A stretch of DNA of 23,089 bases from Lachnospiraceae bacterium (GTDB lineage Bacteria > Bacillota_A > Clostridia > Lachnospirales > Lachnospiraceae). The notes under the pieces are model-generated. The model saw only the letters and a program-made list of their open reading frames with translations. It was not told the origin of the DNA and did no database searches. The stretch is taken from assembly GCA_018365895.1 (NCBI GenBank), contig JAGZJD010000038.1, positions 1 through 23,089 of the forward strand, in the 5' to 3' direction. The position numbers and the translations under genes were made by a program. Shown piece by piece: positions 14,890 through 22,095 of this stretch (position 1 is its first letter; every line of letters starts with the position of its first letter).

Positions 14890-15860
14890 CCATCTGTTCC
14901 GTACATGTCAACATTATCCTGATTGATAAAAAAGACTTCCTCATAGACGGTCTCTTCATAGTCTTCACCCTGCATCATAAGGATTGCTGTCTCAACCGCC
15001 TCTTTTGCCATCTTAAGCGGTGCTTGTCCACTTGTCCCCGCCACAGGAGTATCTGGTTTTTCCAACTCCTTTTTTAATTCCGGTGATCCGTCTACACTGT
15101 AAATTCGAATCTCTGTTTGTTTCAGCTCTTTCACTGCATCAAGGGCTCCAAGGGCAATCTGATCATTTCCGCACATAATCGCCGTCACGTCATTATGTGC
15201 TAAAAGTAATTCTTTGGTTGCTGTAAATGAACTTTGTCGATCTCCCCTTACATCGCTCCTTCCAACAATTTCAAAGCCTTTTTCACTAATAGCTGTCTCA
15301 AATCCTGTAATACGATCATTAATTGAATTCATTGTTGGACATTCAAGAAGAACAATCTTTCCTCCATCCGGTGCTGCTTCTACAAGCTGTTTTCCACAAA
15401 GCTCTCCTGCTGACGTATTATCCGAACCAATATATGCATCTATCATATCAAGGTTCTTTACTTCTGTATCCAAATTGATAATTTTCACATCTGCATCTTT
15501 CAAATGCTGAAGTGCCGGTTCAATAGCTTCCCAATCTACTGGTGTCAAAAAGATTGCCTGAATTCCTTCTTCAATCATCTCATCAATCTGAGCAATCTGC
15601 AAATCCACATCCAGCTTTGGATCTTTTGTTATCAATGTACTTCCACTATTCTCTACGTGCTCCCGTACAGCAGATTCCAACGCCCCATAATACGGATTCT
15701 CCATCGTCATCGCCGAGAATCCAAATCGATATGTTTCCACCTCTTCCTCCGGCTCCTGTGGTTTTGCATTATCCTCCGGTGTTCCCACATCTTTCTTACA
15801 TCCGGCGAGGCCGAACAATAATAGCAATACGGCTATTGCTGCAAAAAATCTTTTTTTCAT
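14880..15860 (-). CDS. Sugar-type ABC transporter substrate-binding lipoprotein (orphan)
   Basis: A 326-residue lipoprotein. The signal peptide MKKRFFAAIAVLLLLFGLAG is followed by lipidated Cys21 and an acidic linker (about 25-42). The rest is a type I periplasmic-binding fold of the ribose/galactose (RbsB-like) class, with segments such as AIFLTPVDWEAIEPAL, IINLDTE and MCGNDQIALGALDAV. It would capture a ligand at the outer face of the membrane. The start is ATG 15860 after GGGAGG; a longer frame adds eight residues before the signal peptide with no site. No permease or ATPase gene is beside it. It begins the operon that continues into the GH13, TraX and DUF5662 genes, overlapping GH13 by 10 bases if that gene starts at 14889. 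Confidence 0.93.
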   Translation of the reverse strand: MKKRFFAAIAVLLLLFGLAGCKKDVGTPEDNAKPQEPEEEVETYRFGFSAMTMENPYYGALESAVREHVENSGSTLITKDPKLDVDLQIAQIDEMIEEGIQAIFLTPVDWEAIEPALQHLKDADVKIINLDTEVKNLDMIDAYIGSDNTSAGELCGKQLVEAAPDGGKIVLLECPTMNSINDRITGFETAISEKGFEIVGRSDVRGDRQSSFTATKELLLAHNDVTAIMCGNDQIALGALDAVKELKQTEIRIYSVDGSPELKKELEKPDTPVAGTSGQAPLKMAKEAVETAILMMQGEDYEETVYEEVFFINQDNVDMYGTDGWQ

Positions 15861-15895
15861 CTTATCCTCCCGTAATATCGTCATAATTACTTACT

Positions 15896-15923
15896 ATTTT
15901 ATCGTCTTTTTGTTCAATGTCAA
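15896..15923 (-). promoter_or_regulatory. Predicted promoter of the binding protein-GH13-TraX-DUF5662 operon
   Basis: On the minus strand, a perfect -35 TTGACA (15918-15923), a 16-base spacer and -10 TAAAAT (15896-15901). A start near 15889 gives a leader of about 30 bases. No terminator follows until 11884, which supports a four-gene transcript. Confidence 0.65.
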
Positions 15924-15933
15924 TAGATGTCTC

Positions 15934-15962
15934 CTTGCATTTTTCTTGCATTTTTCTTCCAT
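15934..15962. repeat. 11-bp phased direct repeat in a divergent intergenic region
   Basis: CTTGCATTTTT occurs twice in tandem (15934-15944, 15945-15955), followed by a partial CTTCCAT (15956-15962). The 11-base period puts the units on one face of the helix, between the divergent promoters of the binding-protein operon and the DUF1292 gene. Confidence 0.6.
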
Positions 15963-16006
15963 GTCTGCTAAAGTGATAATATCAAAACAGAAAAGGAGAA
16001 CTTAAC

Positions 16007-16348
16007 ATGAGCGAACATACTTGTGGATGCGGTCATGAAGACTGCAATTGTGAAGAAGTACAGTCTACAGTCACATTAACACTTGATAATGATGAGGTAG
16101 TAGAATGTGCTATCCTTACAATCTATGAAGCCGGAGAACATTCTTATATTGCTCTTCTTCCGCTGGATGAAGACGGAGAACAGGCAAACGATGATGTTTA
16201 TCTGTACCGTTTTATTGAACCGGAGACAGAAGATGGTGAACCAACTCTTGAGAACATCGAAGACGATGATGAATACGAAGTTGCTGCCGATGCATTTGAC
16301 GAATGGCTTGATTCTCTGGAATATGACGATTTAGACGTCGAAGAGTAA
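16007..16348 (+). CDS. DUF1292 family protein with Cys-rich N-terminus
   Basis: A 113-residue, very acidic protein of the DUF1292 (YrzB-like) family, whose function is not known. The domain occupies roughly residues 20-75, with the typical VTLTLDNDEVVECAIL and YIALLPLDEDGE strands, followed by an acidic tail. Before it lies a short Cys/His cluster, Cys6, Cys8, His10, Cys13 and Cys15, that could bind a metal ion. The start is ATG 16007 behind AAAGGAG. A possible extended -10, TGATAATAT, lies at 15974-15982, without a clear -35. The 3' end overlaps the convergent helicase gene by 18 bases. Cytosolic. Confidence 0.93.
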   Translation: MSEHTCGCGHEDCNCEEVQSTVTLTLDNDEVVECAILTIYEAGEHSYIALLPLDEDGEQANDDVYLYRFIEPETEDGEPTLENIEDDDEYEVAADAFDEWLDSLEYDDLDVEE

Positions 16349-18175
16349 TTCAGATAAAAAGCGGGAAGGGGATTGTCTCTTTCCGTTTTTTTCTCTCCGA
16401 TATGTTACAAATAACTTTCTTTTTGCTCTTGTCATCGCCACATAGAACATTCTTCGTTCTTCTTCGATTGCTGCAGGTGTTTTCGCTTTCTTGTACGGAA
16501 TCTCATCTTCATTGGCACCAATAATAAATACTGTATCGTACTCAAGACCTTTCGCACCATGCATCGTCAGAAGCACAAGCGCATCTTCATCCGAAGGTCC
16601 TTTCTCTCTCTGCTCTTTCAATTCTTCCGTATATTTCTGTACAAATGCAAACCATTCTTCAATCGTTTGGTGGCCAGTCGACTGTTCCTGAATATAATCA
16701 AGCGTTTCTATCAGACCATTAAATCTACTGTGTTTTTCCTCTGCATACTCTTTCAGAAACTCATCATATCCTATTTTCTTTCGAATATATTTAATTGCCT
16801 GCTCCGGAGTCAAATCTTTCATCTCATGAATATCATATTCCAATTGTCTAATTCTTTTCTGCATCCAGTCCTTATCACAATAATAATTCATCATATCTTC
16901 AAAAGACACTATTGTTTTCTCCAGACTATTTCTGGCAAGATAACGCTTTGGACGATTTAATATCATAAGAAAATCACTTCTCTCGCGACTTCCGTTTGCT
17001 AATCTCAAATATGCTGCCAGATCTCTCGCAATAAAATGATCATAAATATTAGGAATATATTCCTTCATCTGAAATGGAATGTGGTACTCTGTACAACATT
17101 CTACAAATGTACGTACGCTGAGGCTGGTACGGAACAGCACTGCCATATCTTGATAGGAAATTCCTATCTGGTGTCTTCTCTGTACTTCTCCGAGAATATA
17201 TCTGCTTTCTTCTATCGCATCTTTTGTCTCCTGCACATGCACATCTTCGCCTGCTTCTCCAACAGCTTCAAATATTTTAGGAAATCTTGCCGTATTATGT
17301 GAAACAACTCTGGATGCTGCCGTCACAATTTTCTTCGTGGAACGATAATTCTTATTCAAAAAAATCTCTTTGACTTTTGGGTAATCCTTCTGAAAACCAA
17401 GCATAATTCCGGGACGCGCCCCTCGAAACTCATAAATTGACTGATCATCATCTCCTACAATAAAGAGATTCTGCTCCGGTTCAGCTAAAAGTTGGATGAT
17501 TTTATATTGAACTGGATTAATATCCTGAAATTCATCTATCATTAAATATCGAAATTTTGTCTGCCATTGTTTTAAAATATCTGGATATTTTTCAAATAGT
17601 TCCAGACAAGACACAAGCATATCATCAAAATCAAGCTTTTTCATTGCCTTTCGCCTTTTCTCATATGCATTGTAAATTTCACGAAAAATATCCGTTCGTA
17701 TATGCTTCGACACAAATGTTTCTACACGCAAACGATTATTTTTTATTGCGCCGATATCTTCCAGTACACCTGCCAGAATATCTTCTTCTTCTCCCTCTGC
17801 ATCATCCCACTCAATATAACAGTGAGAGAGTTCCTCTTTTACAAGCCGTTTTTTCTCTTCGTCTGACATAATATTGGATGCATCGATATGATATGCCCAC
17901 TTCAAAATGCCATAAAACACTGCATGAAAAGTACCAAATGTAATTGGTGTCTTCTGTTTATTTGTGGCCTTTAAATAGCGTTCTTTCATTTCTTTCGCCG
18001 CTGCTTTCGTAAATGTAATGACAAGAATTTCCTGCGGCGAAATATTTGCCTGTTCTGTCATATAAATAATCCTCTTCACAAGAGTAAAGGTTTTTCCGGA
18101 ACCAGGCCCTGCTAATACCATACATGGACCTTCAACATGTGTGACTGCTTGCTGCTGCGCCTCATTTAATTCCAT
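16331..18175 (-). CDS. UvrD/PcrA-type superfamily 1 ATP-dependent helicase (short form)
   Basis: A 614-residue DNA helicase of superfamily 1A, shorter than PcrA or UvrD (about 720-740). Motifs are in order: AGPGSGKT Walker A (22-29), DEFQD (214-218), GDDDQSIYEFRGA (241-253), LTMHGAKGLEYD in the second half and VAMTRAKRKLF (579-589). The C-terminus closes with SPSRFLSEL. It should translocate 3' to 5' on single-stranded DNA in repair or replication restart. The start ATG 18175 follows GGGAGG. It overlaps the convergent DUF1292 gene by 18 bases, and the plus-strand terminator at 16362 lies in its last codons. A missing C-terminal extension relative to PcrA may mean different partners. A second pcrA copy elsewhere in the genome is likely but cannot be seen here. 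Confidence 0.94.
   Translation of the reverse strand: MELNEAQQQAVTHVEGPCMVLAGPGSGKTFTLVKRIIYMTEQANISPQEILVITFTKAAAKEMKERYLKATNKQKTPITFGTFHAVFYGILKWAYHIDASNIMSDEEKKRLVKEELSHCYIEWDDAEGEEEDILAGVLEDIGAIKNNRLRVETFVSKHIRTDIFREIYNAYEKRRKAMKKLDFDDMLVSCLELFEKYPDILKQWQTKFRYLMIDEFQDINPVQYKIIQLLAEPEQNLFIVGDDDQSIYEFRGARPGIMLGFQKDYPKVKEIFLNKNYRSTKKIVTAASRVVSHNTARFPKIFEAVGEAGEDVHVQETKDAIEESRYILGEVQRRHQIGISYQDMAVLFRTSLSVRTFVECCTEYHIPFQMKEYIPNIYDHFIARDLAAYLRLANGSRERSDFLMILNRPKRYLARNSLEKTIVSFEDMMNYYCDKDWMQKRIRQLEYDIHEMKDLTPEQAIKYIRKKIGYDEFLKEYAEEKHSRFNGLIETLDYIQEQSTGHQTIEEWFAFVQKYTEELKEQREKGPSDEDALVLLTMHGAKGLEYDTVFIIGANEDEIPYKKAKTPAAIEEERRMFYVAMTRAKRKLFVTYRREKNGKRQSPSRFLSELLFDV
16362..16392 (+). terminator. 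Terminator of the DUF1292 gene, inside the helicase coding region
   Basis: Stem 16362-16371 with 16376-16385 (loop ATTG) followed by a seven-base T-run. Several pairs are G-U in plus-strand RNA but would be A-C on the minus strand, which shows it works for the DUF1292 gene. On the minus strand the same bases encode part of the helicase C-terminus, EKNGKRQSP. Confidence 0.75.
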
Positions 18176-18187
18176 ATATTTCCTCCC

Positions 18188-18215
18188 AAAAACAGCAGGA
18201 GTTTTAGCTCCTGCT
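18188..18215 (-). terminator. Terminator hairpin between the sirtuin-like gene and the helicase
   Basis: Stem AGCAGGAG/CTCCTGCT (18194-18201 and 18208-18215) with a six-base loop, followed on the minus strand by GTTTTTGG and then the helicase ribosome binding site. It is most simply the terminator of the sirtuin-like gene. It would also be part of the helicase leader if the promoter at 18229-18257 is used. Confidence 0.75.
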
Positions 18216-18228
18216 GCTATTTTTACAT

Positions 18229-18257
18229 ATATTACAATAATAATTACTGACCTTCAA
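18229..18257 (-). promoter_or_regulatory. Possible helicase promoter upstream of the hairpin
   Basis: On the minus strand, TTGAAG (18252-18257), a 17-base spacer and TAATAT (18229-18234). The -35 lies in the last codons of the sirtuin-like gene. There is no room for a -10 between the hairpin and the helicase start, so a promoter must lie on this side. Confidence 0.4.
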
Positions 18258-18990
18258 GAAGAACTTCTGCCAGCATTTTCTCCAATGTAGCATCTACTCG
18301 CTCATGAATTACATAATCTGCATACTTATCCGAAAAATGTTCCTCCGGTTTTACAAGCACAAGTTTATTCCCCTGATAGTACTTTACAAGCTGAGCACAT
18401 AAATTTGAATGCAGTTGAGTTCCAAGTACAAGAAGGACATCTGCTTTCTCTACCTCTGCTGCAGCCCTTGTCATAACCCGATTATCTACCATCTCGCCAA
18501 ATAGAATAATATCCGGCCGAATCACTGTTCCGCACTTCTCACAGCGCGGAATACGTCCGCTATTCTTAATATAATCCACATTATAACTCTCACCACAGTG
18601 CGGGCAGCTGTTTGTCAGAATATTCCCATGAAGATTAATTACATGCTTACATCCTGCCCGCTCCGGCAAACCAAAAATTCTCTTCGTAATAACTGACTGT
18701 AAAACTCCCAATTCTTCCATCTTAGCAAGGAGCTGAAATCCTATTCCTGGTTCTTTGTCAAGTGCGCTCAAAACTTCCTTACAGTAAAACTGATAAAACA
18801 ACTCTGTCCGATTATTAAAACAACTGCAATGCAGCAGTTCTTCCGTACAAAGTCCATACTCTTGCTCAATCTCGTAAGATACCTCGCCGTCACGAAGCGC
18901 AGGATAGTCATTCTCCGCAATCATTCCATATCCGCTTAATGCTACTGTATAATTACTTTCCCGCAACATTTGACCTAAAATGTTAACCAT
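18244..18990 (-). CDS. Divergent Sir2-family (sirtuin-like) protein, probable pseudo-deacetylase
   Basis: A 248-residue sirtuin-fold protein. Zinc cysteines are all present (Cys129, Cys132, Cys150, Cys153), as are His121 in NLHG and the IRPDIILFGE segment (157-166). The NAD-binding motifs are altered. The GAGxS loop aligns with SGYGMIAENDYPALR (19-33), so the serine and the SGIPDF residues are gone. The TQNID motif reads TKRIFG (102-107), lacking both Asn and Asp. Classical NAD-dependent deacylation is therefore doubtful; it may bind a nucleotide or act on another substrate. The start ATG 18990 has an AGGGGTG site. It follows the exporter operon by 78 bases with its own promoter and no terminator in the gap. 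Confidence 0.88.
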   Translation of the reverse strand: MVNILGQMLRESNYTVALSGYGMIAENDYPALRDGEVSYEIEQEYGLCTEELLHCSCFNNRTELFYQFYCKEVLSALDKEPGIGFQLLAKMEELGVLQSVITKRIFGLPERAGCKHVINLHGNILTNSCPHCGESYNVDYIKNSGRIPRCEKCGTVIRPDIILFGEMVDNRVMTRAAAEVEKADVLLVLGTQLHSNLCAQLVKYYQGNKLVLVKPEEHFSDKYADYVIHERVDATLEKMLAEVLLEGQ

Positions 18991-19022
18991 AAGCTCACCC
19001 CTCTTATCTCTGGCTTTTTACT

Positions 19023-19051
19023 ATTTTACCATGATTCCGATTCTTCATCAA
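19023..19051 (-). promoter_or_regulatory. Predicted promoter of the sirtuin-like gene
   Basis: On the minus strand, -35 TTGATG (19046-19051), a 17-base spacer and -10 TAAAAT (19023-19028). It lies in the 78-base gap after the exporter operon. That gap has no terminator hairpin, so readthrough from the operon is also possible. Confidence 0.6.
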
Positions 19052-19068
19052 TATACAAACCGATACTT

Positions 19069-19512
19069 CTATTTCTTTTGTCTCATTCTGACTCGAAACC
19101 ATTTTCCCGGCATCGAAATGATAAATACCATTCCTACTACAATTGCAAAAGAAACTTTCAGTGACTCTACCCCCTTCTGAGCCGCTAATGCCATATTATT
19201 CATCACAAAATAGTAAGCAGTGTAATAGATTCCCGCCCCCGGTACAAGAGGAATAATTCCCGGGATTAAAAACTCTGTTGCCGGACACTTCTTCACCGCG
19301 GCAAAAATACGAGCCATGAATGTAATAAGTACTCCACTCAAAAATGAGGCTACTGCCACAGAAGTCGGCTCATTTGTTAAATAATAGCAGGTCCACCCAA
19401 GCATGCCATTGATACCACCGAATATATAGCAGCGCTTTGGAATATTAAACAAAATGCAAAAAGAAAGTGTTGCTAAAAAAGAACACACCATATTAATCAA
19501 TAACGCAAACAT
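19069..19512 (-). CDS. Threonine/serine exporter small subunit, pair C (DUF3815, YjjB-like)
   Basis: A 147-residue membrane protein with four to five helices that corresponds to the C-terminal half of ThrE. The family motif is IIPLVPGAGIYYTAYY (85-100), and the chain ends in a basic tail. Together with the next gene upstream it would make one exporter of threonine and serine or, as reported for the E. coli homologue YjjPB, of a carboxylate such as succinate. The start ATG 19512 has an AGGAG site and lies one base after the partner's stop codon. This is the last gene of a six-gene operon containing three such pairs. Confidence 0.92.
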   Translation of the reverse strand: MFALLINMVCSFLATLSFCILFNIPKRCYIFGGINGMLGWTCYYLTNEPTSVAVASFLSGVLITFMARIFAAVKKCPATEFLIPGIIPLVPGAGIYYTAYYFVMNNMALAAQKGVESLKVSFAIVVGMVFIISMPGKWFRVRMRQKK

Positions 19513-19513
19513 C

Positions 19514-20323
19514 TTACATTACTCCTATCAGATAATTATAACAAGTCCATGCGAATCCTACTCCGATTGCAATATAAGCAAAAACGAAAATTGCATCTGT
19601 AATCCGAACTGTTCCTGAAATAAAATCACTGTCTGCAATATCTCTGATTGCATTTGTAAATGCCACTCCCGGCACAAGAGGCATCACCGAACCAATGATC
19701 AATTTATCCGGACGCAGCACCGGAAAAATCCAGGATGCTCCAATAGCCAAAAATGTAATGATGACCCCTCCAATAATATTAGTAACAATCTTTGAAAGTC
19801 CTCGCCTTCCGGCACATACAATCCATATATAAAGAAGAAGTCCTGTAAAAAATGCTCCGACACCTTCCATCGCAGTTGCTCCAAACATATATCCAAGACA
19901 ACCACTCGCCATACCAGCTGCAAGCACCTGTGCAAGTCCGCTATTCGGCTTAATCTTCTCTATCTCTTTTAACTTTTCAAAAGCTTCATCAATGGTGTAC
20001 AGCCCTGCCTCAATCTGTCTGGAAAGATCATTGATCTCTGCCACAATTTCTAAATGCGCTCCTGACATCGGGACGTTTTTTACCTTCGCAAACAATTCTC
20101 TCTTTTCACCTTCCAGCGAAACAATGATCGCATTGCTTACTGTAAATGTATCTACATTATCATATCCATAATATTTGCAGATTCTATGCATCGTTTCTTC
20201 TACGCGAAAAATCTCCGCACCACTCCTAAGAAGAATCCGCCCTGCCTCAAGAGCAAGTTTCAACACCTGATAGATTTCTTCATCCTTATCATCTACTTCT
20301 CTAATGATCTTCTCTTCCCCCAC
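19514..20323 (-). CDS. Threonine/serine exporter large subunit, pair C (DUF1212, YjjP-like)
   Basis: A 269-residue protein corresponding to the N-terminal half of ThrE. A cytosolic N-terminal domain contains GAEIFRVEET (35-44), followed by about five membrane helices with the signature PLVPGVAFTNAIRD (215-228) and DFISGTVR (233-240). The start is a GTG at 20323 with AAGGAG placed eight bases before it and overlapping the stop codon of the preceding gene. It is closely similar to pair B: both read NAIRD, ADSDFISG and AIGVG at the same places, while pair A differs. Partner of the gene at 19069. Confidence 0.93.
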   Translation of the reverse strand: MGEEKIIREVDDKDEEIYQVLKLALEAGRILLRSGAEIFRVEETMHRICKYYGYDNVDTFTVSNAIIVSLEGEKRELFAKVKNVPMSGAHLEIVAEINDLSRQIEAGLYTIDEAFEKLKEIEKIKPNSGLAQVLAAGMASGCLGYMFGATAMEGVGAFFTGLLLYIWIVCAGRRGLSKIVTNIIGGVIITFLAIGASWIFPVLRPDKLIIGSVMPLVPGVAFTNAIRDIADSDFISGTVRITDAIFVFAYIAIGVGFAWTCYNYLIGVM

Positions 20324-20334
20324 AGTATTTCTCC

Positions 20335-20787
20335 TTAGTTCTCATTTCTGTTCCTTTGATTTTTATTTCCAAACCAACTGCCCGGAAGCGACAATACACA
20401 GACAATTCCAAGCACGATCCCAAAAGCATCCTGAAGCGCAGACAACCCATATGATGCAGCTGCGATCATATCTCCCGCCACAAGATTATATGCTGTATGA
20501 TAAACTCTCGCTCCCGGCACAATCGGGAAAATGCCTGCAATCAAAAAGACTGTGATCGGACATTTCAATCTTGTTGCCATGATTCTGGAACTCAACATAA
20601 TCATAACAGTTCCAATAAAGCAGCATACAGCCGAAGACAGATACGGCTGCGCAAGATAATATCCCATCCATCCAAGCATTCCTGCAAGTCCACATCCAAA
20701 ATAATAGCGGCGCTGTACATTAAATAATGTCGAAAACATCATCGTTCCAAAAAAAGAGCAAAACATCTGTAACATTACTTCTATCAT
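20335..20787 (-). CDS. Threonine/serine exporter small subunit, pair B (DUF3815, YjjB-like)
   Basis: A 150-residue membrane protein of the DUF3815 (ThrE C-terminal half) family with the motif IFPIVPGARVYHTAYN in its middle. The ATG at 20787 overlaps the stop codon of the pair B large subunit by four bases (ATGA), behind a GGAGGTG site, so the two are translationally coupled. The C-terminus is basic (NKNQRNRNEN). It would join the 20784-21599 product to form one export unit in the cell membrane. The specific substrate cannot be read from sequence. Confidence 0.92.
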   Translation of the reverse strand: MIEVMLQMFCSFFGTMMFSTLFNVQRRYYFGCGLAGMLGWMGYYLAQPYLSSAVCCFIGTVMIMLSSRIMATRLKCPITVFLIAGIFPIVPGARVYHTAYNLVAGDMIAAASYGLSALQDAFGIVLGIVCVLSLPGSWFGNKNQRNRNEN

Positions 20788-21599
20788 GACAGAACACCTC
20801 CAAATAAACTTGCATAAGTCGATAAAACAATTCCTACCCCAATGGCAATATAGACAAACACAAGAATCGCATCCAGCATTCTGACAATTCCGGAAATAAA
20901 ATCACTGTCAGCAAGATCTCGAATTGCATTTACAAATGCAACTCCGGGAATCAGAGGGAAAATAGAACCGCTGATAATTAGGCTTAATCGCATTCCCTCT
21001 TGTACGATACAATCAGTATACAAAATTCCAAGTAAAGTTATCAACCCTCCACCAAGAATATTTATCAATATTTTAGAAAGATGAAAACGTTTCATAACTA
21101 GCAACGCCGCAAATACCGCTGCCCCACTTATCATTGTCATCATGCATTCCCAAAATGTTGCACCAAGCAGATAAATAAAACAAGCACTTCCAAGACCTGA
21201 TCCTATAATCTGTATAATATAATTAGTTGCAGGCATATTTTTTATTTGCTGGAGCCGTTCTTTTGCTTCTGGTACATCCACATTCCCTGTTGCAATATCT
21301 CTGGACAATTTATTTACTTCCGTAATAATTCCAAGATGAATTCCTGACATCGGAATCGCCCTTACTCTGGCAAACACCTCATGCTCATTATTACTTGCAG
21401 TTATAAAAATACCGTTACTCAGTACAAATGCATCTACCGTTTCTATCAGAAACTTCTTGCAAATCCGATCTATAGTCTCCTCCACTCTCGAAATCTCTGC
21501 TCCATGTTTCAGCAATATCTCTCCAGCTTCAAGCGCCAGTTCCAGAACCTGATGCATTTCTTCTTTTTTTTCCTGTTCCATTACTTCAAGATCACTCAT
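20784..21599 (-). CDS. Threonine/serine exporter large subunit, pair B (DUF1212, YjjP-like)
   Basis: A 271-residue DUF1212 protein. The N-terminal cytosolic domain has GAEISRVEET (33-42), and after about five helices the signature PLIPGVAFVNAIRD (215-228) and DFISGIVR (233-240) are found. The start ATG 21599 has a GGGAGA site and lies two bases after the pair A small-subunit stop. The protein matches the pair C copy closely in length and motif spacing, suggesting that B and C arose from duplication of one whole pair. Partner of the gene at 20335. Confidence 0.93.
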   Translation of the reverse strand: MSDLEVMEQEKKEEMHQVLELALEAGEILLKHGAEISRVEETIDRICKKFLIETVDAFVLSNGIFITASNNEHEVFARVRAIPMSGIHLGIITEVNKLSRDIATGNVDVPEAKERLQQIKNMPATNYIIQIIGSGLGSACFIYLLGATFWECMMTMISGAAVFAALLVMKRFHLSKILINILGGGLITLLGILYTDCIVQEGMRLSLIISGSIFPLIPGVAFVNAIRDLADSDFISGIVRMLDAILVFVYIAIGVGIVLSTYASLFGGVLS

Positions 21600-21601
21600 A
21601 C

Positions 21602-22081
21602 TTATCTCCCTGTTACACGCTTCTCACTCTGTTTTACATAACGCAATGAATTCTGTTTCCACCCATCACGAACAAACAGTTTAAAAAAACTCTCTGTCAA
21701 AAATACTGCAAGTGCAATCACACCTGCAATCTGCAGCGTTTCTGTTAAATAATACTCAGTCATTGCCGCATTCCCGGAAATAATACTGTAAACAACACGA
21801 TACATTCCTGCTCCTGGTACTGTCGGCAAAATTCCGCCAAGTAAAAAAATAATGACTGGCGTTTTATACTTTCTTGCAAGTATGTGTGATACAATCCCCG
21901 CCAGAATTGCTGACACGAATGCTGCCATCGTCTCTCCTAACATCCATTTAATCCCGAGCAGATATACAAATCCTGACAATGCGCCAACTGTTCCAGCTAA
22001 AAGTACATACTTGCGTGGAGTATCTAATAGCACGGCAAAACCTACGATTGCAATAAATGTTCCTAATACTTCTATCAACAT
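21602..22081 (-). CDS. Threonine/serine exporter small subunit, pair A (DUF3815, YjjB-like)
   Basis: A 159-residue DUF3815 membrane protein starting MLIEVLGTFIAIVGFAVLLD. The ATG at 22081 is chosen because AAGGAGG lies eight bases before it. A longer frame reaching 22186 would overlap the large-subunit gene by about 90 bases, adds a cysteine-rich non-family stretch, and is rejected. The motif ILPTVPGAGMYRVVYS (near the middle) is as in the family. The sequence differs clearly from the B and C copies. Partner of the gene at 22096, which ends 14 bases upstream. Confidence 0.92.
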   Translation of the reverse strand: MLIEVLGTFIAIVGFAVLLDTPRKYVLLAGTVGALSGFVYLLGIKWMLGETMAAFVSAILAGIVSHILARKYKTPVIIFLLGGILPTVPGAGMYRVVYSIISGNAAMTEYYLTETLQIAGVIALAVFLTESFFKLFVRDGWKQNSLRYVKQSEKRVTGR

Positions 22082-22095
22082 GGCTTCTTCCTCCT

